Shown in pieces: positions 43,954 through 53,904 of a stretch of 64,000 bases of DNA. Numbering within the stretch: the stretch's first letter is position 1; each line of letters opens with the position of its first letter. The notes under the pieces were generated by a model that was not told where the DNA came from, ran no database searches, and saw only the letters and a list, made by a program, of their open reading frames with translations. A program made the position numbers and the translations under genes. Source of the DNA: CALODP01 sp942492055 (GTDB lineage Bacteria > Bacteroidota > Ignavibacteria > Ignavibacteriales > Melioribacteraceae); assembly GCA_942492055.1 (NCBI GenBank), contig CALODP010000025.1, forward strand, positions 270,717 through 334,716. Direction: 5' to 3'.

Positions 43954-46059
43954 TTAATCTTCCATAAGAAGAAAATCTATCTCGCGGCGTTCTTCATCAA
44001 CGCGAATAACTTTAACAAGAACACGATCTCCCAAGCGATATCTCTTTTTAGATATTCTACCTATAAGAGAGTAGTTCTTTTCGTCATACTCGTAATAGTC
44101 ATCATCCATATCCCGAAGCTTAACAAGTCCTTCGGCAAGATTCTCGCTAAGTTCGACAAAAATTCCGAAATTTGTAATACCCGAAATAACTCCTTGAAAT
44201 TCATGCCCGAGTTTATCTCTGAGAAATTCTATCTGTTTTAACTTAGTAGAAACTCTTTCGGCACTAACGGCGACTCGTTCTCTTTCGGAAGTATGATCAC
44301 AGATTTCATTCAGTTCGTTAAAGGAAAAGCTATCGTAAACTTTTTCGTCCAGATAATTCATCAATAATTTATGAACAATCAAATCGGGGAAACGACGGAT
44401 AGGGGAGGTAAAGTGAGAATAATACTCAAATCCCAAACCGTAATGCCCGATGTTAAATGTTGTGTAAACCGCTTTGGCCATAGATCTAATGGCTATTTCG
44501 TTTACTAATGGTTCTTCCGCGGCTCCCTTTATAAAATCAAGAAGGCGTTGCATCTCTTTCGATTTGTTAACTGCTTTCGTATCGAAATGATATCCTAAAG
44601 AGCGAACAAAACGGGCGAACTCATTTATCTTTTCGTTATCCGGCTTATCGTGAACCCTATATACAAACGGGTACTCTCTATTGTTCTCATTCGCCAAAAT
44701 ATTTACATGTTTTGCTACAATTTGATTGGCCAAAAGCATCAACTCTTCGATGAGGTTGTTACTCTGCTTTATCTCTTTTATTACGACATTTATCGGTTTT
44801 CCGGTTTCATCCAATTCGAATTTTACTTCGGGACGAATAAAATTAATACTTCCTTTTCTTATTCTCTGTTTCTTTAGGGCAAGCGCTATTCTGTTCAACA
44901 GCCCGATCTCTTTGTAAAATTCTCCTTCTTTGTTATCGAGAATTTCCTGCACTTCGTCGTATGTAAATCTTCTTTTGCTGTTGATAACCGCTTTACGAAT
45001 CGAGTAATTGAGCAACTTGAACTCTTTCGACAACTCAGCAATAACAGAGAAGGTTAATCTGTCTTCGTAAGGAACCAGAGAACATATCTTGTTCGATAGT
45101 TTTTCCGGCAACATAGGTATTACTCTTCCTACAAGATAAACACTGTTCCCTCTTTCCAGAGCTTCCCTATAGAGGACGCTATCCTTTTTTATATAGTGGG
45201 AAACATCGGCAATGTGAATTCCTACTTCGAAGTTGCCCTTCTCATTTACCTTTATCGATACGGCATCGTCGAAATCTTTTGCGTCGTCGGGATCTATTGT
45301 AAATACAATTTCCTCTCTGAAGTCGAGTCTTTTTGCTATTTCATCTTCCGGTATTTTTTCGGAGACATCTTCCAATTCCGCCGCTATCTCTCTCGGGAAA
45401 CGGGTCGGTAGATCAAATTCATGAGCAATCGATTGAATCTCGACATCGTAGCTTCCCGATTTGCCCAATACCTCTACAACTTTTCCTTCCGGATTAAGTT
45501 TCGGATTCTCCCATACCAGGTCGGCAATTATAACTTTATCTCCGTGTTTGGCTGTGGAGATGTTATTAGTATGAATGTAGATGTCTCTATGAATCTTTTC
45601 GTCATCAGGCACAACAAAGTAGAATGACTGCGATTTCTTCAAAGTGCCTATTATCTCTTTTCTTTTCCTGCGAACAATCTTGTTAATTTGTCCTTCGATG
45701 TTTTTCCCTCGTTTCTTAGCCAGGAGAGATACCTCAACCTTGTCTCCGTCGAAAGCAGTATTGAAATGCTTTTCCGGTATGAAGATGTCGTTCAGGTTGG
45801 CGTGGTTATGTACAACAAATCCGTAGGTTCCTTCCTTTGTTAATTGGAAAGTACCAACTATATCCGAAACCTTATCGGGGGAATAGCTGTATCTTTTCCC
45901 GACCTTATCGAGAAATCCTTCCTCCGATAGCTTGAAGAGGAGTTGTTTCAGAGAAGCATATTCTTCCAAGTCTCTGATATTTAGCTTTTTGGCTAATTCT
46001 TTGGTCTTAACCTTAACACCATGGTTATTCATAAAGAATTTTTTGACATCTTTTTTCAT
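43954..46059 (-). CDS. rnr: Ribonuclease R
   Basis: 701 residues. Order: a winged-helix N terminus, two cold-shock OB domains (VGTFQLTKEGTYGFVVHN; then GTLKKSQSFYFVVPDDE), the RNB catalytic domain with the IDPDDAKDFDDAVSI metal-binding segment near residue 255 and YSHFTSPIRRFPDLIVH later, and a C-terminal S1 domain (GVISGITNFGIFVEL). This is the full RNase R layout, a processive 3'-5' exonuclease for structured RNA in RNA turnover and quality control. Its ATG overlaps the tamB stop by one base (TAATG), so it is translationally coupled to tamB. It lacks the long basic tail of E. coli RNase R. Confidence 0.95.
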   Translation of the reverse strand: MKKDVKKFFMNNHGVKVKTKELAKKLNIRDLEEYASLKQLLFKLSEEGFLDKVGKRYSYSPDKVSDIVGTFQLTKEGTYGFVVHNHANLNDIFIPEKHFNTAFDGDKVEVSLLAKKRGKNIEGQINKIVRRKRKEIIGTLKKSQSFYFVVPDDEKIHRDIYIHTNNISTAKHGDKVIIADLVWENPKLNPEGKVVEVLGKSGSYDVEIQSIAHEFDLPTRFPREIAAELEDVSEKIPEDEIAKRLDFREEIVFTIDPDDAKDFDDAVSIKVNEKGNFEVGIHIADVSHYIKKDSVLYREALERGNSVYLVGRVIPMLPEKLSNKICSLVPYEDRLTFSVIAELSKEFKLLNYSIRKAVINSKRRFTYDEVQEILDNKEGEFYKEIGLLNRIALALKKQRIRKGSINFIRPEVKFELDETGKPINVVIKEIKQSNNLIEELMLLANQIVAKHVNILANENNREYPFVYRVHDKPDNEKINEFARFVRSLGYHFDTKAVNKSKEMQRLLDFIKGAAEEPLVNEIAIRSMAKAVYTTFNIGHYGLGFEYYSHFTSPIRRFPDLIVHKLLMNYLDEKVYDSFSFNELNEICDHTSERERVAVSAERVSTKLKQIEFLRDKLGHEFQGVISGITNFGIFVELSENLAEGLVKLRDMDDDYYEYDEKNYSLIGRISKKRYRLGDRVLVKVIRVDEERREIDFLLMED

Positions 46060-49000
46060 TAAAATACAAACCTATATTTAACACCGAATTCATTAATCTT
46101 TTCTTCCGTTCCCGTAGTATTTACTACCGGATCTTTTCTTTCCACTCTTATGATGAATTTTGGATTCACCAAATACTCAACTTTAAGATTCGCTCTGTTA
46201 ATGTTATTAAAGAGCTCGTCTGTTCCTCCGACTGTATATCGTACGTTCTTAATTCTTCCCGATACATTTATACGTGTATTTTCGCCGGATGTTCCTAGTT
46301 CTATTCTTCTTATTGCGTCACCCGCTTTGGAATTAACGAAATCGGAAATAAGCGGACTCAACAAAGCGTTTGTCAAATTATCCTTTGCCTTGGTGTAATC
46401 AATCTCTCTGAATGGTTGCCCGAAGACGATAAAGGAAATTGCGTCAGCCGCATCGTACTCTTCGCTAGGAGTATTATTGTCAACATTTTGTTGTCCTACA
46501 TAAGCGGCAATATTCGATTCGTCACTTGCGAGATTTTTCCCGAGTTCGCTGAAGTATCCCTTTAATTTTAGCTTAACGGCACTGGGAATTGTTTGCACTT
46601 GTTCGTTCGGATCTTCTGAGATTGGTGCGTAGTCGAAACTATATGTGGCTATCACATCAATAAACGGATCTGTAATATCGGAATCGAATCTTATTGCCCC
46701 TACTGATTCGAATGTTTTGTAAAACTCCAAATGTGACTCATTCAAAAGAGTAAGCTCACCTTGTGTGCTGCTGTTTCCTTCTTCCTGCTTGAATACCAAA
46801 TCCCCGGTAACCGATGTAAACAGATATTGGTTAAAAGAAGGAGCGAGTACAAACTTTATATCAACATGATCATCTATTTTCAAAGTAATATCATAATCGA
46901 AATTCTTAGAAGCGGAATTCTTCTTCGATTCGATATTCTTCGGAGCAATTCTCGCCATCAGATCATCGAATTGTTGTTGTTGCTTATCTAACTTTGTTGA
47001 ATCCACAACAAAAACAAATGTAAAATCTTTGCTAGCAAGTGTATTGTTACTTTGCGCCGGAGTAAACTCAAGTGAGGTCCCGTCCAAAAGGAATGTTCCT
47101 TTTAAATCGGATTTCCCTTTATTATAATTAAACCTTATTGGATCTTTAGCGCTTACAAACATATCGCCGGTCAATTGCGGGAAGGAGGGAGAATAGTCCT
47201 TCTTTAAGAGAGCTAGTTTTCCTGTTGCATTAAACTTTGCTTGATCGAGCAAGAATCCATCCAAAGCCATATTCCCTTTGATGCGGAATGTTTCCTTCGC
47301 TTTCCCCTTATCAATATTGAATATGTTGAGAGTATCTATACTTATCATGTTTTCATCGAAAGAAAAGTAAGATTTTATTCCGTATTGAAGCTTCGTATAT
47401 GTCGAAAAGAAAGAAGCGTCATCCAGCTTTGCAAAGCCATCATACTTAATCTTCTCAAAAGAGCCCGTAATATCCAAATCTGAATTGAAATATCCTTGTA
47501 ATTTGCTTGTATAAGGGATCAAATCACCCATTGAACTCAAATCGAAATTATCCGCAAATAATTTCAGATTAATTCCTTTTTTCTGATCAAATCGTTCGGA
47601 AATATTTTGTGTTCCCAAGTAAACCGGTATACTGCCGTATATAGACATTACCGGGGTATCACTAAGTTTATTAGATTCGAGGAATTTCATGTCGAGAAAG
47701 AGTTCGCTATTCAGGTAATTGAGCTTACAGTCCAAATAACCGAGTTTGTTTCCGTCACTTTTAACGTCTGTACTGTATAGATTAGCATCAATGCTCGGAT
47801 CCGACAAAGTACCTGAAATATGAGAATCCAAATGAAAAACTGTTTTTACCGTATTATTTTCAGAACCAAACATCATCTTGTTAAGAAGTGTCGAAGAAAA
47901 ATCTCTTACTTCAAGGGAGATATCCTGCTCTCCGTTAGGAACATAAATTCCTGATATATTTAGTGCCGAATTGTTACATGCCAATCTGAATTTATCTATT
48001 GATATGCTATCCGGATATATCAGTGTTCTGAGAGTATCCGAATTATTCCATTCTATCCCGTTGTAGTCCAATAAAATATCATTAATAGAAAGAGTTTGCC
48101 TTCCCGGTGACATTGCCAAGTTTCCCTCAAGTTCGGTAGTTAACAGGGAATCTACTTCGCCGGACATGTTGAAAAAGAGATTACTCTGGTTAAAGATAAT
48201 ATCCGTAGCCAAATTCTTTAATTTCGTTCCGATAAAGAAGCGATCCGAATTTAGCGAAAGAGCCCCGAAGAGGTTTTCAAAAGAATCGGATTGATTATCT
48301 CTTGAGAAATTAAAATTCAGATCCAAATTGGAAATATAAACCAGTTCGTCTTGGTTAAGTGTATAGAAGTAATCAAGTGCTAGTTCTGTGTTTATAGAAA
48401 AGTTTAGTGAATCATTTCTCACATATCCGAAACCGGAGCCGGCAATATCAAGTTCTTCTTCCTCTAATATTGTCGCAATCAAAGCAAAATCTTTGAATTG
48501 AAAATCGAAATCGAATTCAACCTGATTATTTGCAAAATTTTTATTCGATAATATAGCAACGGCAGTTGAATCCGAGGAAACATCCGGAGCCATTTCCGCA
48601 AATTTTCCCGAGATTATGTCTGTCGTTTTATTCGCCTGATATGCTAAAAGAGAAATCGCCTTTTGTAATGAAAACTCTCCATTAATATTGAAATCGAGAA
48701 AATCCGATTTCAGTGATATTTCTCTATGATTATTCTCCTTTGTAAGTTTAATATCCACATCCGCCGTGTCGATTGTATACTGCTTATAAAGAGAGTTGGA
48801 AATTCCCAAGTGGAAATCACCGAGGAGTTTATCTACATCAAGATTTTTTCCCTTCGCTTTAAAATCGAAATTTAAGGAGGTAAGGAGAGTGTTATCATTT
48901 ATAAAAGAGGATAAATTAAGATCATTGAAATATCCTACAAGATTATATCCAGGTTCGTTTTCTTCTCTAAGGTCAAGTTGTCCTTCAATATCTACGGTAG

Positions 49001-50555
49001 CGCCGTTAATATTGGATAGGAGGTTGAGGTCAATCTGTTTTGAGTTTGCTATAAAATCAAGATTCAGTGAATCTACGAAATATCCGTTAAGAGAAGATTT
49101 GTCCGAGTATAGCTTAAAAGTAGTGTTCATATTAATCGGAGCAAAACCTTCGCCTACAATAGAACCGGATGTATTAAGATCGGTTTTTGTCCCCATAATA
49201 GGGAATAGATCTACATGTTCCGATTTGAAATTAAAATTATATTTGGTAAGCTCAGGATAGAAATCAAAGCTTCCGTCAAATTCAAGCTTTCCGTCGGAAG
49301 CAGTACCCGCAAATTCCGTATCAAACTTTAATGCTTCTCCTTTGAAATGAAGAGCAAAGTTCTCCAAAGCAAAATCATCATGAAAAGATAATTCCATATT
49401 CGATAAAAGCTTGTTTACATCGGAATAACTGATAGAAGAATTTTCGAAATTCAAATCCATGAATAATTTCGACGGAGTATGTAGCTTTTGCAATTTTCCC
49501 GTAACATATAAAGCGGAATTCTCATATCCCAAATCTAATTTTTGAATATCCATGTTTCCGTATGTACCGTTGGCAACAAGGTTGAGTCTAGGAGCTCCTT
49601 TTAGAAAATCAGTTACTTCTAGAAAAGTTGATAAATCATCAAAATGAAAAGGAGCCGCTTCTAATTCGAGTTTTACCGGGTAATCCTTTATATCTGCCAT
49701 TTCAAATGGGGCAAAAAGATTTAGCGAATCTATTTTCGCGGATAGAGAAACGTAGGAGCTATCAGTGCTTATTTCCAGCTTTCTTATTTCGGAGACTTTG
49801 TTTGTAAGGTGAAATAAACCGGATAATCTGTTTAGCTTGAACGACTTTAGATTAGGTGATGCAGATAAGTCCGTTATCAGAAGTCTGATGTCAGGTTGAG
49901 CAATATCAGCAATCAAAGCAGCTTGCATATTAATATTATTTACCACAAAATTATCGTAGTTCATTGTGGTGTAAGTCTCATTTGAATGAAGATGCTCGTA
50001 TGTTTTTCTTACAAATGATACATTGCGTAATCTGAATTTGTTTAGTTGAAAAGAGAATTGGAAATCATTCTTCTCTTCGACAATAATTGTAGTATCCGGA
50101 ATTTGTTGTGGTTCCGCGGAGTTTAAGGAATCCTTTGAGGCGGTAAGTAAATCAAGGTTCCATTTTCCTTGTTCCAATTCCAGCAATGAAAAGTTGGCAT
50201 CGGAGAGTTCAATTTTCCTGATGTAAATTCTTTTAAAGAATAACTCCAAAGGGCTTATGGCGATTTCCAACTTTTTCGCCGAGAAAAGAGTGTCAGCTTT
50301 TATTGCTATTGATGTATTTTTCAGAATGATTGATGTAAGCAGAGAGCCTTCCAAAGAGCCGATTTGAAGAGTTCCGCTTGTAGAGGCTTCAAAGCTAGTA
50401 ACTATTTCTTTTTTTAGAAAATTTCTGAATGTGAATGTTTGAGAAAACCCTAGAAAGAGTAAAAAGAGCGCAATTAACCCTATACTGGTCATTATAAAAC
50501 CATTAATTGTCTTTCTGAAAAGGGAACGCTCTATTTTCTTATCTTTTTTTTCCAA
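46059..50555 (-). CDS. tamB: TamB-like translocation and assembly module protein (DUF490/AsmA-like)
   Basis: 1498 residues. It begins with one hydrophobic anchor (about residues 19-38), then a very long beta-rich, AsmA-like body in which repeated short strands form the lipid-transfer groove known for this family. It ends in the conserved TamB domain (DAISFIVFGQPFRE, INVSGRIKNVRYTVGGTDELF, KYRFVF). Proteins of this type span the periplasm and carry phospholipid to the outer membrane or assist barrel assembly. The start is TTG 50555, just after the stop of the heptose adenylyltransferase gene, with a weak ribosome binding site, so coupling is likely. No tamA is adjacent. Confidence 0.88.
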   Translation of the reverse strand: MEKKDKKIERSLFRKTINGFIMTSIGLIALFLLFLGFSQTFTFRNFLKKEIVTSFEASTSGTLQIGSLEGSLLTSIILKNTSIAIKADTLFSAKKLEIAISPLELFFKRIYIRKIELSDANFSLLELEQGKWNLDLLTASKDSLNSAEPQQIPDTTIIVEEKNDFQFSFQLNKFRLRNVSFVRKTYEHLHSNETYTTMNYDNFVVNNINMQAALIADIAQPDIRLLITDLSASPNLKSFKLNRLSGLFHLTNKVSEIRKLEISTDSSYVSLSAKIDSLNLFAPFEMADIKDYPVKLELEAAPFHFDDLSTFLEVTDFLKGAPRLNLVANGTYGNMDIQKLDLGYENSALYVTGKLQKLHTPSKLFMDLNFENSSISYSDVNKLLSNMELSFHDDFALENFALHFKGEALKFDTEFAGTASDGKLEFDGSFDFYPELTKYNFNFKSEHVDLFPIMGTKTDLNTSGSIVGEGFAPINMNTTFKLYSDKSSLNGYFVDSLNLDFIANSKQIDLNLLSNINGATVDIEGQLDLREENEPGYNLVGYFNDLNLSSFINDNTLLTSLNFDFKAKGKNLDVDKLLGDFHLGISNSLYKQYTIDTADVDIKLTKENNHREISLKSDFLDFNINGEFSLQKAISLLAYQANKTTDIISGKFAEMAPDVSSDSTAVAILSNKNFANNQVEFDFDFQFKDFALIATILEEEELDIAGSGFGYVRNDSLNFSINTELALDYFYTLNQDELVYISNLDLNFNFSRDNQSDSFENLFGALSLNSDRFFIGTKLKNLATDIIFNQSNLFFNMSGEVDSLLTTELEGNLAMSPGRQTLSINDILLDYNGIEWNNSDTLRTLIYPDSISIDKFRLACNNSALNISGIYVPNGEQDISLEVRDFSSTLLNKMMFGSENNTVKTVFHLDSHISGTLSDPSIDANLYSTDVKSDGNKLGYLDCKLNYLNSELFLDMKFLESNKLSDTPVMSIYGSIPVYLGTQNISERFDQKKGINLKLFADNFDLSSMGDLIPYTSKLQGYFNSDLDITGSFEKIKYDGFAKLDDASFFSTYTKLQYGIKSYFSFDENMISIDTLNIFNIDKGKAKETFRIKGNMALDGFLLDQAKFNATGKLALLKKDYSPSFPQLTGDMFVSAKDPIRFNYNKGKSDLKGTFLLDGTSLEFTPAQSNNTLASKDFTFVFVVDSTKLDKQQQQFDDLMARIAPKNIESKKNSASKNFDYDITLKIDDHVDIKFVLAPSFNQYLFTSVTGDLVFKQEEGNSSTQGELTLLNESHLEFYKTFESVGAIRFDSDITDPFIDVIATYSFDYAPISEDPNEQVQTIPSAVKLKLKGYFSELGKNLASDESNIAAYVGQQNVDNNTPSEEYDAADAISFIVFGQPFREIDYTKAKDNLTNALLSPLISDFVNSKAGDAIRRIELGTSGENTRINVSGRIKNVRYTVGGTDELFNNINRANLKVEYLVNPKFIIRVERKDPVVNTTGTEEKINEFGVKYRFVF

Positions 50556-50558
50556 ATG

Positions 50559-51038
50559 CTATTTGTAAGCTCTAATAATCTTCTCAATAATTTTAGATGT
50601 TGATTGATCGGTTTCGAATTCTATATTTTTTACCGAGCCACCGTTCTCTTCAACAATCTCTTTTCCTACGATATTTTCAATTGCCCAATCTCCTCCTTTT
50701 ACAAGGACATCAGGAACAAGTTTCTTTATAACTTCGTATGGTGTATCTTCATCAAATTTCACAACGTAGTCGACAGCCCTAAGGTTCGATAGTAAAAAAG
50801 CTCTTTGGTTTTCCGGAACTATCGGACGTAAATCACCTTTTATTTTTTTTACAGAATCATCACTGTTGATAGCGATAATCAGAATATCCCCCATTGCTTT
50901 TGCTTTGTTCAGATATTCAACGTGCCCGGCATGCAAGATATCAAAACATCCGTTTGTAAATACGACTTTTTTATTTTCTTTTCTGAAATTAGCTCTTATT
51001 TCGGCTAACTGATCTACATTTAGCAAATATTCTTTCAT
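50559..51038 (-). CDS. rfaE2: D-glycero-beta-D-manno-heptose 1-phosphate adenylyltransferase
   Basis: 159 residues. The nucleotidyltransferase signature TNGCFDILHAGH has its HxGH at residues 36-39. The later VKGGDWAIENIVG and FETDQSTSKIIEKI segments match the C-terminal half of E. coli HldE. It makes ADP-heptose for the lipopolysaccharide core. In E. coli kinase and adenylyltransferase are fused; here they are separate genes overlapping by four nt (ATGA) in the order kinase, then adenylyltransferase. Confidence 0.95.
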   Translation of the reverse strand: MKEYLLNVDQLAEIRANFRKENKKVVFTNGCFDILHAGHVEYLNKAKAMGDILIIAINSDDSVKKIKGDLRPIVPENQRAFLLSNLRAVDYVVKFDEDTPYEVIKKLVPDVLVKGGDWAIENIVGKEIVEENGGSVKNIEFETDQSTSKIIEKIIRAYK

Positions 51039-52030
51039 TTTATCTCTGCCTCAACATGGTCGAACAATTTTTCTATTTCTATCGGAATAATACCGGTCAC
51101 TTCACAAACCAATCCTCCGGCGTAATTTGCCAGATAAGAGGCCTCAACAATATTTGCTCCGGAAGCCAATGCCATAGTTAGTGTTGAAATAACAGTATCT
51201 CCTGCACCGGAAACATCTGCAACTTTTCTCGCTTTTGTAGGAATTTGTTTTTCGGAATTGTCTCTATTAAAAATAATCATTCCGTCTGCGCCTAATGTAA
51301 GCAGAGCATGTTGTGCTTCTAATTTTTCCAGAATCAGATTACCAGCTTTTCTGGCTTCATCCCAATTCCTTATATGAATTCCGAATGCGTCTTCCGCTTC
51401 CTTGCGATTGGGTTTAAAAACAGTAGCATTTTTATAGGAGAAGAAATTGTCAAATTTCGGATCGACATTTATAATTTTATTATACTTATTTCCTAATGCA
51501 ATCGATTCTCTAATTACTCTTTCGGTTAGAACTCCTTTATTGTAATCTTGCAGAATTATCGCATCGATTTCGATTATTATGCTTTCCAAGTATTCTAAGA
51601 TTTTGTCTTCAATATCTTTTGTTATACCGGATTTGCTTTCTTTATCAATTCTTACAATATGTTGGTCCCCACCAATTACTCTTGTTTTTACAGTAGTCGG
51701 GCGCGAAGGATCAGCGATTAAGCCATTTCCGTTTATTCCCTTTTCATTGAGTAATGTTTCAAATAGATTAGCTGATGAATCAGCTCCAACCACACCGATA
51801 GGATAGGGAATACCTTCAAGTGTACTTATATTTAAGGCAACATTTGCGGCGCCTCCGAATCGATAAAATTCATTATCGATTTCCACAACCGGAACGGGAG
51901 CTTCCGGGGAAATTCTTTTTACATCACCCCAGTAATATCCGTCAATCATCATGTCGCCGATTATGGCAATTTTCTTATTCTTAAATGAGTTCTTTAGTTC
52001 GTCTAATCTTTTCAATGTAAAATGGGGCAT
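51035..52030 (-). CDS. rfaE1: D-glycero-beta-D-manno-heptose 7-phosphate kinase (PfkB family)
   Basis: 331 residues. N-terminal GDMMIDGYYWGDVKRISPEAPVPV and the glycine-rich FGGAANVALN match the HldE kinase half. The C-terminal PfkB signature is VADVSGAGDTVISTL, whose Asp is the catalytic base. It phosphorylates heptose 7-phosphate at C1. A short hinge connects to the separate adenylyltransferase gene. The start codon lies one nt beyond the stop of the upstream propeller gene, so all are read together. Confidence 0.95.
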   Translation of the reverse strand: MPHFTLKRLDELKNSFKNKKIAIIGDMMIDGYYWGDVKRISPEAPVPVVEIDNEFYRFGGAANVALNISTLEGIPYPIGVVGADSSANLFETLLNEKGINGNGLIADPSRPTTVKTRVIGGDQHIVRIDKESKSGITKDIEDKILEYLESIIIEIDAIILQDYNKGVLTERVIRESIALGNKYNKIINVDPKFDNFFSYKNATVFKPNRKEAEDAFGIHIRNWDEARKAGNLILEKLEAQHALLTLGADGMIIFNRDNSEKQIPTKARKVADVSGAGDTVISTLTMALASGANIVEASYLANYAGGLVCEVTGIIPIEIEKLFDHVEAEIK

Positions 52031-52031
52031 G

Positions 52032-53114
52032 TTACTTCCCTTTATAAAAATTTTCTACGAATGCGTTTTGTAAATCAATCATATATAAACCGTCTTTTGC
52101 TCCAATCCACATTTGCTTCCCATCGAAATGGAGCGAAAAAACAGTATCCGGAAGTTTTTCGTTAGTTAAAACAGAAACTTCCTCAGTTATTCTATTAATT
52201 AGAGCTAATCCACGGCCATACTGGTCTTTGGTATTTTGGCTAAACTGATAGGAGGCAACCCAGATATAATTACCTACCAATTCGATATCATAAATTCCGT
52301 TGCCACGAAGTCCCTTTTGGCTATCAAAACGTATCCATTCGTTTTGACGATTATAATTGAATAAGCCTCCGAGATTATAATCCGGATTATATTTTGTTAT
52401 GAACTCATCTAGTCCTATCCACATGTTGTTTTGTTCGAATACAATAGCGGAAATAGAAACTTCGTCCCCTTCGCCGTTAAAGTAGTTCAAACGGTTATCG
52501 TATAGGGCAATTGTTCCCGGGGAGTCCAAATCTCTTGATTTATCATATTTATGTAACCCGGCTTCCGTTCCAAACCACATCAAGCTATCACCATCTGCGG
52601 CTATAGTTTTTATTGTGTTTGTTTTCTCATCGTTATCGGTTGTCAAATCATAATCTGTAAACCTTCGCTTTTTCAGATCGAGCTTCGTTAAATACTTAAA
52701 TCGTCCTATCCATAGGATATCTTCATATTTATCATATTTTAAGGAACGAATCCAATTACTTAATTGGCCTCCTTTCCCGAATTTTCTCTTAGTAAATTTT
52801 TTCCTACGTCTGTCATAAATATAAAGTCCGTCAGTAGAACCGGCCCATACAAATTTATTATTGGCTTCGATACAGTGAAAAAAGTCAAGGGTAACTTCTT
52901 TATTGGCAGTTGAAAAATTCTGCCATTTTTTTGTTTTGGTTGAGTATTTGAAAATTCCGTTCCCATTTGTAGCTACCCAGATTTCATCTTCAAAACTGCA
53001 GATGTCATATACGGTAGTTCCTTTCAGAAATTCGGTTATTTCCAGGTTATCTTGGGCGCTTATTTCCAACGCAACGAAAATCATTAAGACAAAAACTTTA
53101 AAAAAATATCTCAT
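52032..53114 (-). CDS. Secreted beta-propeller protein (two-component-regulator propeller type)
   Basis: The start is ATG 53114, which puts the signal peptide (YFFKVFVLMIFVALEISA) at the front; the upstream TTG 53147 is less likely. 360 residues. Repeats of the form W-x-G-x-x-x-GL-x-x-YD are visible (VWAGSTDGLYIYDRR, MWFGTEAGLHKYDKS, MWIGAKDGLYMID). These resemble the Reg_prop blades found in hybrid sensor proteins, but no kinase or regulator domain follows. It is probably periplasmic. It sits inside a lipid A/core gene run without a known role there. Confidence 0.78.
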   Translation of the reverse strand: MRYFFKVFVLMIFVALEISAQDNLEITEFLKGTTVYDICSFEDEIWVATNGNGIFKYSTKTKKWQNFSTANKEVTLDFFHCIEANNKFVWAGSTDGLYIYDRRRKKFTKRKFGKGGQLSNWIRSLKYDKYEDILWIGRFKYLTKLDLKKRRFTDYDLTTDNDEKTNTIKTIAADGDSLMWFGTEAGLHKYDKSRDLDSPGTIALYDNRLNYFNGEGDEVSISAIVFEQNNMWIGLDEFITKYNPDYNLGGLFNYNRQNEWIRFDSQKGLRGNGIYDIELVGNYIWVASYQFSQNTKDQYGRGLALINRITEEVSVLTNEKLPDTVFSLHFDGKQMWIGAKDGLYMIDLQNAFVENFYKGK

Positions 53115-53124
53115 CGAAGGTATT

Positions 53125-53904
53125 CTAATATTTGGCTGGTTTATCAATTGAAGAATTTTTCAATAATTCTTCGTAATTCTTTTCTACTAATTCCACATCA
53201 AATTCCAATTCAAAGCCTTTTCGAAGACACATTTTTAATTTTTCGAAATCGACTGTTTTCCCTAAAATCGATTCGAGCTCAATTGTCTTTTCCTGCAGCT
53301 CACGATCAAAATTTTGAATTTGATTTTTATCATGTACGAATTTACTTAATATTCTATGAAAAGTTCCTACTAAAATGGAACCGTGCTGGAGAATTGAATT
53401 GTTCATCTTTCTCTGTGCACTTCCTATTAGTTTCTTTCCATTATATTTTACTTCGCTCTTGGCGGTACTAGCGAAGCACAACATTCCGCTAGGTTGTTTC
53501 AACAGTGTGGAAAAATCCGGCTGTTCCTCTTCCAACATTGCTTCTTTCAGTTTTTGGTCGTACATGGACAAACCGTTTGAAAGCCCCTCTGAAATTCTTT
53601 TGTAAAGTTCCTTTGGGGTAAAACCACTCTTGGTCGGAACAACAATTGAATAGGTTAATTCTTCTGCGTGGAGAATAGCTCTTCCACCGGTCGGTCTTTT
53701 GACGATATCAATATTTTCCGATTTTGCCAATGGCAAATCAATATCTTCAAACTTTTGATTTGCTCCTAAAGAAATGCAGAAAGGCTTCCATCGGTAAACC
53801 CGAAAGAAGCCTTCGTTATTTTTGCAATTCTTAGCGAGTTCAACATCAAATTCCATGTTGAATCTACCGCTTTTATCTCCGGTATCTAAGTAATACCAAA
53901 TCAT
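53125..53904 (-). CDS. Octanoyltransferase / lipoate-ligase family protein (LipM-like)
   Basis: 259 residues of the biotin/lipoate protein ligase fold. RRPTGGRAILH-like segment KRPTGGRAILH is at residues 69-79. A cysteine C143 precedes the conserved K158-containing segment (YNGKKLIGSAQRK) and the LQHGSI motif. LipM octanoyltransferases use a cysteine in this place, so LipM-like octanoyl transfer from acyl carrier protein is more likely than ATP-dependent lipoate ligation. The ATG overlaps the lpxA stop by four nt. Lipoylation of dehydrogenases is cytosolic; its place in a lipid A operon may reflect a shared acyl-ACP pool (inference). Confidence 0.82.
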   Translation of the reverse strand: MIWYYLDTGDKSGRFNMEFDVELAKNCKNNEGFFRVYRWKPFCISLGANQKFEDIDLPLAKSENIDIVKRPTGGRAILHAEELTYSIVVPTKSGFTPKELYKRISEGLSNGLSMYDQKLKEAMLEEEQPDFSTLLKQPSGMLCFASTAKSEVKYNGKKLIGSAQRKMNNSILQHGSILVGTFHRILSKFVHDKNQIQNFDRELQEKTIELESILGKTVDFEKLKMCLRKGFELEFDVELVEKNYEELLKNSSIDKPAKY

